64,000 nt of DNA, taken from an uncultured Psychroserpens sp. GTDB lineage: Bacteria > Bacteroidota > Bacteroidia > Flavobacteriales > Flavobacteriaceae. Every line of letters starts with the position of its first letter. Within the stretch, counting starts at the first letter, position 1. The stretch lies in assembly GCF_947500255.1 (NCBI RefSeq), contig NZ_CANMRL010000001.1, positions 496,001-560,000 on the forward strand. The letters are read 5' to 3'. A program made the translations under genes and the position numbers. Of this stretch, positions 16,103-25,263 are shown piece after piece. Under the pieces are notes generated by a model. That model had not been told where the DNA came from, did not search any database, and saw only the letters and a program-made list of their open reading frames with translations.

Positions 16103-16852
16103 CTACTCCATAACTTTATACAACACAGGTTTGCTTGGTGTTGCATCATTCTCAAAAGGAGCGATTTGTAGATTTAAAAAATATTCACCATCGTTTACTG
16201 CATTTGGGACAAATATAAACTCGGTTATGGTACAGTCTTTTCGGAGTTTTCCTGTGTAATTCCAAAATGCTTTATGTGCTTTAAGCTCTCCTCCATCCTC
16301 TTCTCTATCAACACTTGGTAAATCTATAAGTAAATGTTTTATTCCTTTTTTTACTAGAAATGTCACAGCGTCTTCCTTTAAGTATGTCCAATTCGTATTT
16401 GAATACTGCTGTGATAATTTTTCTTTTGTGTTAGGAATAGTTCTAATCACAAGTGCATCTCTTTTTTTATTACCAAGTGCAAATTGTAATTGAGATTTTG
16501 AGATTATAGTATCGTCTCCAAATTCTTCTGGAGCTACTGTAATCACTTCAGCTAAAAAGAAAAACTGCTTCAAATTTTGATTTACAGAGTATACGTTTTT
16601 GGTAATATGACCAACACATTCGGTATGCGTTCCGTGTGCATGTGGATTAAACTGAATTGTATTAAAATTCACAGCTGCACCTTCAGAAACACTTATCACA
16701 TCATCATCAAATTTAACGGCTTCTATCTTCGGTTCATCAATATACCATGCATTAACATTAGACTTTGAAGCTTTTAACGGAATAGAAATATCTAAAGGAT
16801 TTGATAAGTCTATTTTTAGCTTTCTTGAATTATATTGAATTGTTGCTATCAC
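16103..16852 (-). CDS. Cyclase-family (kynurenine-formamidase-like) metal hydrolase
   Basis: 249 residues. HAHGTHTECVGH is the metal-binding HxGTHxE/D motif of the cyclase superfamily (PF04199), and LLIDLPSVDREEDGGELKAHKAFW is its second conserved block. Members hydrolyse formamides or lactones, e.g. N-formylkynurenine; the exact substrate is not clear. It starts with GTG at 16852, overlapping the HemW stop by one base (TAGTG), which supports that start. Cytoplasmic. Confidence 0.85.
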   Translation of the reverse strand: MIATIQYNSRKLKIDLSNPLDISIPLKASKSNVNAWYIDEPKIEAVKFDDDVISVSEGAAVNFNTIQFNPHAHGTHTECVGHITKNVYSVNQNLKQFFFLAEVITVAPEEFGDDTIISKSQLQFALGNKKRDALVIRTIPNTKEKLSQQYSNTNWTYLKEDAVTFLVKKGIKHLLIDLPSVDREEDGGELKAHKAFWNYTGKLRKDCTITEFIFVPNAVNDGEYFLNLQIAPFENDATPSKPVLYKVME

Positions 16853-17982
16853 TATATATTAATTTTAAAGAGGTCTGAAGCTATACCATCACTTAAGAAT
16901 TTACCCTTTTTAGCAACCAATAGCTTTTCATCATCAATATACAATAAATGTTGATTTATAAAGGGCTGTGCTTGGAGCAAAAGGTAATCTTTAAACGTTT
17001 TACCATAATCTTTCTCTATTTTTTCTAATGAAACGCCCCAAACTGTTCTTAAGCCAGTCATCACATATTCATTGTATTTATCGGTAACTGTAAGCGTTTC
17101 TGTTTCCATAGGAAGACGACCACTAGAAATGGCATTACTATATTTTGAATTATTTGACACATTCCAGCTACGATCATTTCCGTTGAAAGAATGTGCAGAC
17201 GGCCCAATCCCTAAATAGGGTTTTCCTTGCCAGTATGCCGAATTATTTCTGCTGAAATATCCTTCTTTACCAAAATTTGATAGTTCATAGTGTACAAAAT
17301 CATGAGCTTCTAAAGCATCAATTAATATATGAAACTGTTGTTGTGCTATATCATCATCAACATTCTCAATAACGCCTTTTTTGATAAAATGCTCCAAAGC
17401 TGTTTTTGGTTCTACTGTTAAAGCATAACTAGAAATATGTGGAATATTATAACTCAAAGCCATCTCAATATTCTCACGCCACTGATCGTTTGTAGCGCCA
17501 GGAATACCATAGATCAAATCGATGGAGATGTTATCAAAATAACGTGTCACTACAGACAAACATTCTTTAGCTTCGTTAACATTGTGAGCACGATTCATAA
17601 GCTTTAAATCGTCTTCAAAAAACGATTGTATGCCAATGCTCAAGCGATTCACTAGGCTTTTAGAAAGCTTTATAATTTGCGCCTCAGAAAGATCATCAGG
17701 ATTAGCTTCTAAAGTGATCTCGGGTGCTTCGGAAACCTTATAATGCGTATATATAGTTGAAATGAGCAACTGTAGTTCTTCAATAGATAATAACGACGGT
17801 GTTCCTCCTCCGAAGTAAATGGTATCTACTGTTACATTTTGAAACTCATCTTTACGCATTTCCAATTCTTTAGCTAACGCTTGTATAAGATCATCTTTCT
17901 TTTTTAAAGACGTCGAAAAATGAAAATCACAATAATGACACGCCTGTTTACAAAATGGTATGTGAATATATATGCCACTCAT
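16852..17982 (-). CDS. hemW: HemW, radical SAM heme chaperone
   Basis: 376 residues. The radical-SAM cluster motif is Cys11-x3-Cys15-x2-Cys18 in IHIPFCKQACHYCDFHFS, without the extra upstream cysteine of coproporphyrinogen dehydrogenase HemN. It continues with IYFGGGTPSLLS, NRLSIGIQSF and the C-terminal HemN_C part. HemW inserts heme into respiratory proteins. It is coupled to the upstream LRR lipoprotein by TAATG and downstream to the cyclase gene. Confidence 0.92.
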   Translation of the reverse strand: MSGIYIHIPFCKQACHYCDFHFSTSLKKKDDLIQALAKELEMRKDEFQNVTVDTIYFGGGTPSLLSIEELQLLISTIYTHYKVSEAPEITLEANPDDLSEAQIIKLSKSLVNRLSIGIQSFFEDDLKLMNRAHNVNEAKECLSVVTRYFDNISIDLIYGIPGATNDQWRENIEMALSYNIPHISSYALTVEPKTALEHFIKKGVIENVDDDIAQQQFHILIDALEAHDFVHYELSNFGKEGYFSRNNSAYWQGKPYLGIGPSAHSFNGNDRSWNVSNNSKYSNAISSGRLPMETETLTVTDKYNEYVMTGLRTVWGVSLEKIEKDYGKTFKDYLLLQAQPFINQHLLYIDDEKLLVAKKGKFLSDGIASDLFKINI

Positions 17983-19739
17983 TACTCTTTTCGTTTTCTA
18001 CCTTTGACCAATCGTCTTGTATCGTGTCTTGAAATATTTAAGTCGGGATTTAACCGATTAATAGCTTCAATATTGTCATCTGTTATAAGTTGATGGTCTA
18101 CTAACATCGTTTTCAAAGCTTTCATCTTTCCAACCTCAGGAGGTATAATCTCAAAATTACTATTATGAATCCAAAGAGAGTATAAGTTATCTAAAGACAA
18201 TACTTCCTTTGGGAATTGTTTAAACCTATTAAATTCAAGACTTACCGATCCCAGATTTTTCAAATTGGAAAATTCTTTTGGTAACTCTGAAATTTCATTT
18301 GAACCAAGGCTTAGATTCTTTAGTTCTGTAAGTTTACCTATTGATTCTGGAATGGTTTCAATTTTATTGTAACCTAAATTGATATATTTTAAATTTATCA
18401 AACTGCCTATTTGTACTGGTATGGTTTTAATTTTACACGCATTGGCGACTATACTAACTAGCTCACTACAATTGGACAATTCGTCTCTTAACCTAGTCAT
18501 TCCGCTTCCAGAGACATTCAAAAATTGTAAACATCTTAACTTACCAATAGATTGCGGTAGATCTTTTAAATAACTATTGCTTCTAACACTTAAATATTTT
18601 AGTTTCGTTAGCTCTCCTATATTCTCGTTGAGTTCTCGTAATCCATTAGTACCAATATCTAAAATTTCAACATTCTGAAGTAATTTAATATTGTCTGGTA
18701 GTGCTCTCAAATTGCATCTGTAGGCTTCTAATATCTTTAGGTTTGGAAGTTTACTTAAGTCTTCAAACAATTTTTCTTTGTCTTTAAATTTATTGCCAGC
18801 AATATTCAACGCCTGTAAATTGATAAATTGTGACAGCTCTTTTGGTAGCTCTGTGAAATTGGAATAGCTCAAATTTAAGGCATAGACCTCATCTTTTCTG
18901 TCTAGTAAAGTTGCTAAATCTTCCGTTTTTTCAAGACGTGCAAAACGATTTAACAGCTCGACTCTAAAATAAGTTTCGTCTTCAAAAAGATTTAAGGTCG
19001 AGCAGAAATTATTAAGTATCTCTTCTAGTTGCTCTAAGGTCATTTGAGGCAATTGAAAATTAGCTAATTCTTCAAAAACTAAGCTGTCATCTACAATACG
19101 CTTCATTAATTCGTTATTTGCCTCTAAGCCTCTATCTTCTAAAAAAGCAACATCCCAAAGCGCTCCTTCCTTATTACCTCCAAAATACTTTGAAAACACC
19201 CAATAGTAGTATGTATTTTTGAGGTCTTCAGCAGTTCCCGTTAATCGTAATCGTTCTTCATAGGATTGCTCTGCAATATCAAATTTTTTGGCTGCAAAAG
19301 CACAATTCCCTTTCCATGCTAATAAAAATGCAGTTTTTCCTTTGAGTTCAATAATTTTATCAATATCCTCAAGTGCTTTTTCATACTGTTTCAATACAGA
19401 ATACGCTTGAAACCTAATATATCTTGCTTCATAAGAATTAGGCTCATACGATATATAAATAGTTAAGTCTTCTACAACACCTTTGACATCTTTGGGATTG
19501 ATGTTTGACTTGGCAATAGCCCTTGAATAGTAATAATCTTTTACATCGGGTTCTCGTTTGATTATTTCATCAAGTAATTCGATAATAGCTTGCCAATTTT
19601 TACTATCAAGTGCTTTATTATAGCGTGTCTTAAGTTCCTCATCAGATAAACTCGAGGAACAAGTAACCAACAACACAGCTAAAATTATAACACCAACATA
19701 TCTTAATGACATTATTAAGGACTTAAGTTTTAACTGCAT
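17982..19739 (-). CDS. Lipoprotein with TPR and leucine-rich repeats
   Basis: 585 residues. A lipobox LVTC (Cys27) follows a membrane stretch. Residues 30-230 are TPR-like (RYNKALDSKNWQAIIELLDEIIKREPD, YSRAIAKSN...). From about 285 to 570 there are about twelve leucine-rich repeats of the 23-residue L..L.....N.I..LP..IG.L..L type. It should be a periplasmic or surface-exposed lipoprotein acting by protein binding. It sits between ruvC and hemW with one-base or no gaps, so it is cotranscribed with housekeeping genes, which is unusual for an LRR protein. Binding partner unknown. Confidence 0.8.
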   Translation of the reverse strand: MQLKLKSLIMSLRYVGVIILAVLLVTCSSSLSDEELKTRYNKALDSKNWQAIIELLDEIIKREPDVKDYYYSRAIAKSNINPKDVKGVVEDLTIYISYEPNSYEARYIRFQAYSVLKQYEKALEDIDKIIELKGKTAFLLAWKGNCAFAAKKFDIAEQSYEERLRLTGTAEDLKNTYYYWVFSKYFGGNKEGALWDVAFLEDRGLEANNELMKRIVDDSLVFEELANFQLPQMTLEQLEEILNNFCSTLNLFEDETYFRVELLNRFARLEKTEDLATLLDRKDEVYALNLSYSNFTELPKELSQFINLQALNIAGNKFKDKEKLFEDLSKLPNLKILEAYRCNLRALPDNIKLLQNVEILDIGTNGLRELNENIGELTKLKYLSVRSNSYLKDLPQSIGKLRCLQFLNVSGSGMTRLRDELSNCSELVSIVANACKIKTIPVQIGSLINLKYINLGYNKIETIPESIGKLTELKNLSLGSNEISELPKEFSNLKNLGSVSLEFNRFKQFPKEVLSLDNLYSLWIHNSNFEIIPPEVGKMKALKTMLVDHQLITDDNIEAINRLNPDLNISRHDTRRLVKGRKRKE

Positions 19740-19740
19740 A

Positions 19741-20295
19741 TTATTTTTTTACTCTATCTCCATTTTGTTTCACAAAACTTGCCCAACCAGAATAATTTTT
19801 CCCTACCTCTACTCGGCCTTGGTTATAAAAATGACATACCGCTGCGGCTAAACCATCGGTAGCATCTAAGTTTTTAGGTAAGGTTTTTAAGTCTAATAAA
19901 CTTTGAAGCATTTTTGCTACTTGTTCTTTGCTGGCATTTCCATTTCCAGTGATGGCCATTTTTATTTTTTTTGGCGAATACTCAGTAATAGGCACTTCGC
20001 GAGATAAACCTGCGGCCATGGCAACACCTTGAGCACGTCCTAATTTGAGCATACTTTGTACGTTCTTTCCAAAGAATGGTGCTTCGATAGCAATTTCATC
20101 AGGATGATGCGTATCTATTAATTCTATTGTACGTTCAAAAATGAGCTTGAGCTTAAGATAATGATCGCTATACTTTTTTAAATCTAATTCATTAAGCTGA
20201 AGAAAGGACATCTTTTTACCGATCACTTTTATGAGTCCGAAACCCATAATTGTAGTTCCAGGATCAATTCCTAATATGATTTTTTCATTACTCAT
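19741..20295 (-). CDS. ruvC: RuvC Holliday-junction resolvase
   Basis: 184 residues from the ATG at 20295 (MSNEKIILGIDPGTT); a six-codon extension upstream would run into the preceding gene and is not needed. The RNase-H-like fold carries the acidic residues Asp11 (GIDPGTT), Glu in IAIEAPFFGKNVQS and Asp in LDATDGLAAAVCH. It cuts Holliday junctions with RuvAB. The start overlaps the stop of the outer-membrane protein gene by one base (TAATG). Confidence 0.93.
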   Translation of the reverse strand: MSNEKIILGIDPGTTIMGFGLIKVIGKKMSFLQLNELDLKKYSDHYLKLKLIFERTIELIDTHHPDEIAIEAPFFGKNVQSMLKLGRAQGVAMAAGLSREVPITEYSPKKIKMAITGNGNASKEQVAKMLQSLLDLKTLPKNLDATDGLAAAVCHFYNQGRVEVGKNYSGWASFVKQNGDRVKK

Positions 20296-20930
20296 TAATC
20301 GCAATATTGGCATCCACTAATAGAGAACGTGACTCCAAAAGTAATAGTTAGAAGGTTTCCATTGAATGACCCAAAACCATCGGTTGCAGGATCAAAATCT
20401 TTTCCGAAACCTAAAATATAGGATGTATCTGCATAAACCGACATACGTTGTGTTAAACCATAATGTATTTCAAATCCAGCCATGACATTAAAAAACGATA
20501 TGTTGTTGCTTCCAAAATTTCCAAGCGGTTTTACAAATGAATACCCTGGCCCAGCATGCACCACAAGTCCCATACGTTGTGGTATAAATGTAATAGACTC
20601 GGTTGGATCGTATACTATTTGAGCGTTTAATCGTGTATAGTTGGTTTTAAATTCTATCGAATTGTCATCACTTGAAAATCGATTAAATCCAAAATCTAAT
20701 TTCGCCCCTAATTGCGGTTTAAACATATGCTGAATCCCCAAATTTACTGTTGGAAAATTAATCGATTTCGCTTGAAAACCATCAACAAAACCCGATTGTG
20801 ACGGACTATTTATACCAAAAGCTATTTGAGCTTTCCATTTATTAGTATCTCTTTGAGCATGACTGTTAGCAAAACAAATAAACGCTATTATCAAAATACT
20901 CAATTTTTGAAGTCTATAATTTGAGGTCAT
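20295..20930 (-). CDS. Outer-membrane beta-barrel protein
   Basis: 211 residues with a signal peptide ending SHAQ, then alternating polar/hydrophobic strands (WKAQIAFGINSPSQSG, FPTVNLGIQHMF, LGAKLDFGFNRFSS, RLNAQIVYDP, RMGLVVHAGPGYSF, ISFFNVMAGFEIHYGL, SVYADTSYILGFG, LLTITFGVTFSI), the pattern of an eight-strand OmpA/PorV-like barrel without an OmpA peptidoglycan domain. The C-terminal CQYCD tail is unusual. Function unknown. First gene of the ruvC - LRR - hemW - cyclase transcript. Confidence 0.75.
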   Translation of the reverse strand: MTSNYRLQKLSILIIAFICFANSHAQRDTNKWKAQIAFGINSPSQSGFVDGFQAKSINFPTVNLGIQHMFKPQLGAKLDFGFNRFSSDDNSIEFKTNYTRLNAQIVYDPTESITFIPQRMGLVVHAGPGYSFVKPLGNFGSNNISFFNVMAGFEIHYGLTQRMSVYADTSYILGFGKDFDPATDGFGSFNGNLLTITFGVTFSISGCQYCD

Positions 20931-20955
20931 ATTCTTTTATTAGTTAATTTGCGAC

Positions 20956-21930
20956 ATGCATTTTGGCAGCCTTCCTTACAAAACTAAACAATTCTTTTTT
21001 GTACTTATTAAATTAAGTATTGTTGTTGGTGCTTTTTATTTTATCTATCAGAAATTAGTCAAAAACGAAGATTTAGATTTTTATCAATTTTTGGTGTTTT
21101 TACGCGAAAATGACGCATTTTCACCAAAAAACGCCTGCTTTTTGCTCTTTTTGACCTTTTTTAATTGGTTTTTTGAAATTTTAAAATGGAAGACTTTAGT
21201 CACACATATTAAAAAAATATCGTTTAAAAATGCTTTAGAACAAAGCTTAGGTGCTTTAACCGCTTCATTATTTACACCAAACCGAATTGGAGAATATGGT
21301 GCAAAAGCCATTTACTATGGTGCATCAAAACGGAAACAAGTCATGTTACTTAACTTGATAAGCAATATGATGCAAATGACAGTAACAGTCATATTAGGTA
21401 TCATAGGTTTAAGTCTCATGCATTCTAAATACAACTTGGACATCAATTATTTTAAAGTCTCTAGGTTTATAGTACTTATTATAATTGTTGGGATTTTTAC
21501 TGCTTTAGGTCTAAAACAAAACCGATTTAAAATTAAAGGTTTCTCTATTGAAAGGTTAAAATCGTTTCTTAATAAGCTTCCTGTAAAAATCCATATTACT
21601 GCTTTTGGTCTTTCGGTTTTGAGGTATCTTATTTTCTCGTTTCAGTTTTACTTTTTATTGCAAATTTTCGGAATCAATGTGAGTTATTTTAATGGAATGA
21701 TTGTTATTACAACCATGTATTTGCTAGCTTCAGTGATTCCTTCCATATTTATTTTTGACGTTATTATAAAAGGTAGCGTTGCAGTATATCTATTCGCCAT
21801 TGTTGGAGTAAACGAATTTACATCACTTTGTATAGTCACCATCATGTGGTTATTAAATTTTGTAATACCAAGTGTGTTTGGCAGCTACTATGTTCTTAAT
21901 TTTAATTTTCCAAAAACTAAAAGTTACTAA
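20956..21930 (+). CDS. LPG-synthase-like (UPF0104) integral membrane protein
   Basis: 324 residues with eight or so membrane helices, of the flippase-like domain family (AglD/MprF N-terminal type). The conserved region with SLGALTASLFTPNRIGEYGAKAIYYGA carries the family's T-P-x-R-x-G-E signature. Such proteins move lipids or lipid-linked sugars. Its stop overlaps the start of a GT2 glycosyltransferase (TAATG), so they are cotranscribed and probably act together on a membrane glycolipid. Confidence 0.82.
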   Translation: MHFGSLPYKTKQFFFVLIKLSIVVGAFYFIYQKLVKNEDLDFYQFLVFLRENDAFSPKNACFLLFLTFFNWFFEILKWKTLVTHIKKISFKNALEQSLGALTASLFTPNRIGEYGAKAIYYGASKRKQVMLLNLISNMMQMTVTVILGIIGLSLMHSKYNLDINYFKVSRFIVLIIIVGIFTALGLKQNRFKIKGFSIERLKSFLNKLPVKIHITAFGLSVLRYLIFSFQFYFLLQIFGINVSYFNGMIVITTMYLLASVIPSIFIFDVIIKGSVAVYLFAIVGVNEFTSLCIVTIMWLLNFVIPSVFGSYYVLNFNFPKTKSY

Positions 21931-23057
21931 TGCTAATTATTGTACTTACAATTACAATTTTGTACCTATTATCCATAGGAAGTTTTGTATACGGTTTTGA
22001 CAAAGTGGTCGATTTTAAAATGGAAGATCTATCGCCTAAAACAAAGTTTTCAGTCATTATTCCATTTAGAAATGAAGCTGAGCATTTACCTCAACTAATA
22101 GCAACTATATCGAGTTTGAATTACCCTAAATCGATGTTTGAAATTCTCTTTATTGATGATGAGTCGACTGATGATTCGGTAGAAAAAATTTATACCAGAA
22201 AAGTCGATTTGAAATCAATAAATTTTTCGGTATTAGCTAATGAAAGACTTACAAAATCACCTAAAAAAGATGCCATAGCTAAAGCTATAAAACATGCAAA
22301 ATATGAATGGATTATAACTACAGATGCCGATTGCCAATTGCCCAAATATTGGCTAGATTGTTTTGATAGTTACATTCAAAATAACACTTCAAAAGTTTTA
22401 GTAGCTCCAGTAACTTTTGATAAAGCAAGGTCATTTTTTGAGCGTTTTCAATTACTTGACATTTTAAGCTTACAAGGTGCCACTATTGGCGGTTTTGGTA
22501 TAAAAAAACCGTTTCTATGCAATGGCGCTAATCTAGCCTATAAAAAGGATTTTTTTTATACTATTGAAGGCTTTAAAGGGAATAGCAATATCGCTAGTGG
22601 TGATGATATTTTCCTATTGGAAAAGGCTATAAAGAAAGAAAAAAACAGTGTCCATTATATTAAAAATAATCACATTACGGTGACAACAAAACCTGAAAAG
22701 GATTTCAAAGCATTAAAAGCACAACGTGTACGATGGGCAGCTAAAGCTTCAAGCTATAAAAACGCTTTTACAAAACTCATTGGGTTATTAATATTACTAA
22801 TGAATGCACTTATGGTAAGTATGCCTCTCTTAGCCATACTTCAAATAATAGCGCTAAAAACTTTAGCTTATAGCTTGGCTATCAAATTTCTTATTGATTT
22901 TTTATTACTCTTTAAAACAGCTCGTTTTTTTAATCAAGAATCGTATTTAGGGTCCTATGTGTTCTCAAGTATTCTGTATCCATTTTTTAACGTATACATC
23001 GCTTTTATTTCGGTGTTTAAAGGTTATAAATGGAAAGATCGTCCTTATAGTAAATAG
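21930..23057 (+). CDS. GT2-family glycosyltransferase with membrane anchors
   Basis: 375 residues. A first membrane helix is followed by a GT-A domain: FSVIIPFRNEAEHLPQLIATI, then ILFIDDESTDDS, the DXD-like TTDADCQLP and a QRVRWAAKASS segment (the Q-x-x-R-W motif of processive GT2 enzymes). Two or more C-terminal membrane helices follow. This is the build of polyprenyl- or lipid-directed processive GT2 enzymes. Coupled to the UPF0104 protein. Substrate unknown. Confidence 0.85.
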   Translation: MLIIVLTITILYLLSIGSFVYGFDKVVDFKMEDLSPKTKFSVIIPFRNEAEHLPQLIATISSLNYPKSMFEILFIDDESTDDSVEKIYTRKVDLKSINFSVLANERLTKSPKKDAIAKAIKHAKYEWIITTDADCQLPKYWLDCFDSYIQNNTSKVLVAPVTFDKARSFFERFQLLDILSLQGATIGGFGIKKPFLCNGANLAYKKDFFYTIEGFKGNSNIASGDDIFLLEKAIKKEKNSVHYIKNNHITVTTKPEKDFKALKAQRVRWAAKASSYKNAFTKLIGLLILLMNALMVSMPLLAILQIIALKTLAYSLAIKFLIDFLLLFKTARFFNQESYLGSYVFSSILYPFFNVYIAFISVFKGYKWKDRPYSK

Positions 23058-23070
23058 TGGTACTATCATT

Positions 23071-23078
23071 TATTTTTG
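23071..23078 (+). promoter_or_regulatory. -7 box before the 290-residue exported protein
   Basis: TATTTTTG, an exact TAnnTTTG, about 33 bp before the start at 23112, just after the GT2 stop. No TTG at the -33 spacing. Confidence 0.4.
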
Positions 23079-23111
23079 TTAGATTTACCTAAACCGTAAC
23101 CCTTAATCGCA

Positions 23112-23984
23112 ATGAAAAAAATTGTTTGTTTATTTTGCTTTTTATTAAGCTTCTCTTTTATGGGAGCTCAAGAAACCTTCATGGTCGATGGTGAACGATT
23201 AGTACTAAAAAATGAAGTTGATGGAAAACTTGACTTGCTTTGGAATATAATTGATGGGAACTACCGTTATTTTGTGAGAACTGAAAGCAATACCATTATT
23301 GAGCTCAAAAACACAAAAAAAGACGGGAAATTTCAAGAGGAGTATAAGTCACTACTTAATGAGCTCACCGACGAATCGATGTCTACAAAGCGTTTAAATT
23401 TGACACTTTTTAGTTTGAAGGAATTTATAGACAAATATAATGGCAGCGTAGATTCCTCATACCAATCTACAGCCATAAGAAACAAGTTGCAATTTCGGTT
23501 TGGTCTCTTTGGAGGTATTACTAACAATCCGTTTATTACTAATCCTGACAATCTAACAACTCCTCTTTTTGGTGGCGAACTTGAAGTATTGGATGTGAAT
23601 CAAATTTCTAGACATGCTGTTTTTTTACAACTAAAACATGTTTTAGAACAAGATGAACTCCAGTATTCTACAACTGAAATAGCATTAGGTTATCGTTTTA
23701 GGTTTATAAATAAGGAAAAATTTAGTCTCTATGGTAATGTAAAATTTGCAACAGTTAATTTTTCTAATGTAGTTGTTGTCACCGAAAATAATGGAAATGC
23801 AATTTCAGAAGAGATTAATGACACGTCATTTGATGTCCCTTTTATTTTTGGGATAGGTGCCGATATTAGAGTCACAGAAAATAGTTATATCACTCTTGCG
23901 TATAATGAATTGTTTGCATTATTTTTAGATAATCAAGGCAACTTTTCTCAAGATTTCTCTGTAGGTTATAAGTTCAATCTTTAA
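23112..23984 (+). CDS. Exported protein of unknown function with barrel-like C-terminus
   Basis: 290 residues. The signal peptide is MKKIVCLFCFLLSFSFMGAQ. A first part is charged (FMVDGERLVLKNEVDGKLDLLWNI...), then from about residue 125 there are repeated amphipathic strands (LQFRFGLFGGITNNPF, HAVFLQLKHVL, STTEIALGYRFRF, KFSLYGNVKFATVNF, VPFIFGIGADIRV, SYITLAYNELFALF, FSQDFSVGYKFNL), which suggests a small outer-membrane barrel. No family recognised. The stop overlaps the start of the Bax-inhibitor gene. Confidence 0.7.
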   Translation: MKKIVCLFCFLLSFSFMGAQETFMVDGERLVLKNEVDGKLDLLWNIIDGNYRYFVRTESNTIIELKNTKKDGKFQEEYKSLLNELTDESMSTKRLNLTLFSLKEFIDKYNGSVDSSYQSTAIRNKLQFRFGLFGGITNNPFITNPDNLTTPLFGGELEVLDVNQISRHAVFLQLKHVLEQDELQYSTTEIALGYRFRFINKEKFSLYGNVKFATVNFSNVVVVTENNGNAISEEINDTSFDVPFIFGIGADIRVTENSYITLAYNELFALFLDNQGNFSQDFSVGYKFNL

Positions 23985-24721
23985 TGAAACTATCAAATTA
24001 CAAAACAAATAACCCTGTTTTTTCAGGTTATTTCTGGGAAGATCAAAAGCGTTCTTCTAAAAAAATGACCGTTTTAGGAATTTTCTTTAAATCGCTCTTT
24101 TGCATTTTAGTTATTGCTGGTATCACAGGATATGTCTGGAAACTAAGCGAAGATGGTATATCTGTAAGATGGTTTACTTTAGGCGGTATGCTGGGAGCCA
24201 TTGTAATTAGCGTCATTATTTCGGTAAGAAGACATTGGGCTCCAATGTTGGTTCCTATATACACAATAGCTAAAGGTTTTTTTTTAGGAGGCTTTTCGGC
24301 TTATGCGCATAAAAACTTTCCCGAATTACCTTATCAAGCTATTGGCGTTACCATTGTTACTTTTTTTATAATGCTATTGCTCTATCAAACACGAATTATT
24401 TTAGTGACTAAAAAATTACGAAGCGTAATTATTACTTCAGCAATAAGTATTATGGTCGTTTATTTGATATCGTGGATATTGAGTTTTTTTGGAATCAAAA
24501 GCTATCTTTGGGGAACATCATGGTTCGCAATTGTTTTTAATTGTATTGCAGCCATAGTTGCTTCATTTTCATTACTATTGGATTTCGACTATATAGAACG
24601 CTACAAAAACCGTGCACCAAAATGGAAAGAATGGCTAGCTACTTGGGGGCTTTTAGCAACACTTGTCTGGCTCTATGTTGAAACTCTTCGACTAATGCAA
24701 AAACTAGCGATTAGATTTTAG
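23984..24721 (+). CDS. Bax inhibitor-1/YccA family membrane protein
   Basis: 245 residues, seven predicted membrane helices after a short cytoplasmic N-terminus (NYKTNNPVFSGYFWEDQ, a typical YccA-like start in this phylum). The conserved central part has KGFFLGGFSAYAHKNFPELPYQAIGVTIVTF, and the last helices have LLLDFDYIERYKNRAPKWKEW, the conserved acidic pair of the family. Such proteins are pH-sensitive Ca2+ leak channels or protease modulators; the role here is unknown. Confidence 0.88.
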   Translation: MKLSNYKTNNPVFSGYFWEDQKRSSKKMTVLGIFFKSLFCILVIAGITGYVWKLSEDGISVRWFTLGGMLGAIVISVIISVRRHWAPMLVPIYTIAKGFFLGGFSAYAHKNFPELPYQAIGVTIVTFFIMLLLYQTRIILVTKKLRSVIITSAISIMVVYLISWILSFFGIKSYLWGTSWFAIVFNCIAAIVASFSLLLDFDYIERYKNRAPKWKEWLATWGLLATLVWLYVETLRLMQKLAIRF

Positions 24722-24737
24722 GATAAGTGACATTAAG

Positions 24738-25214
24738 CTACTCAATCTTTATAATTACTGGTAGCACAAATTGAGTTTTTACGTGCTGACTTCGCTTTAT
24801 AGCGGGATATATTTTAGGTAAAGAATCTAAGCTTTGCCGAAGCAAACTGTCTAATTGAGGGATTTGATCTTTAGTAGTTTGTGCACTCTTGATATCATTA
24901 ATAAAAAATTCGCCCTCATTATCAATCGTAATCTTTAGTTGAACAGTGTCATTGATTTCTTCAGAAACGATAATTTGGTATTTAGCTAAGTTTTTATTGA
25001 GAATACGGCGTAATGTGTTTTCAAAACAGACTTTTTTATTCTCTTTACCAGAGGTGTTTTCACAAAATTCAAAAGTTGGATACTCATCGACATCATTCCA
25101 TGTAAATGTTTGTAATTGTTCTTCCAAAATATCTTCAGTATATACTTTTTTCTTGTCGAAATAATCACAAGAGACAAGCGTAACGATAGCCAAAAAGTAG
25201 AGTATGCGTTTCAT
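24738..25214 (-). CDS. Small lipoprotein related to TonB C-terminal modules
   Basis: 158 residues. Lipobox LVSC with Cys16. The body (EYPTFEFCENTSGKENKKVCFENTLRRILNKNL ... TVQLKITIDNEGEFFINDIKSAQ ... IPQLDSLLRQSLDSLPKIYPAIKRSQHVKTQFVLPVIIKI) follows the same order of elements as the TonB_C-like modules in the neighbouring M56 and TonB proteins (P.F..C....ERK.C, then I...G.....I.A...., then LP...P....G..V...Y.LPI.F). It looks like a diverged stand-alone TonB-C module. Convergent with the Bax-inhibitor gene; not in the BlaI operon. Confidence 0.6.
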   Translation of the reverse strand: MKRILYFLAIVTLVSCDYFDKKKVYTEDILEEQLQTFTWNDVDEYPTFEFCENTSGKENKKVCFENTLRRILNKNLAKYQIIVSEEINDTVQLKITIDNEGEFFINDIKSAQTTKDQIPQLDSLLRQSLDSLPKIYPAIKRSQHVKTQFVLPVIIKIE

Positions 25215-25263
25215 TGTTATAAACTGAAACCGAAAAGTACAATTTTTTTGGATATAATAAGAT

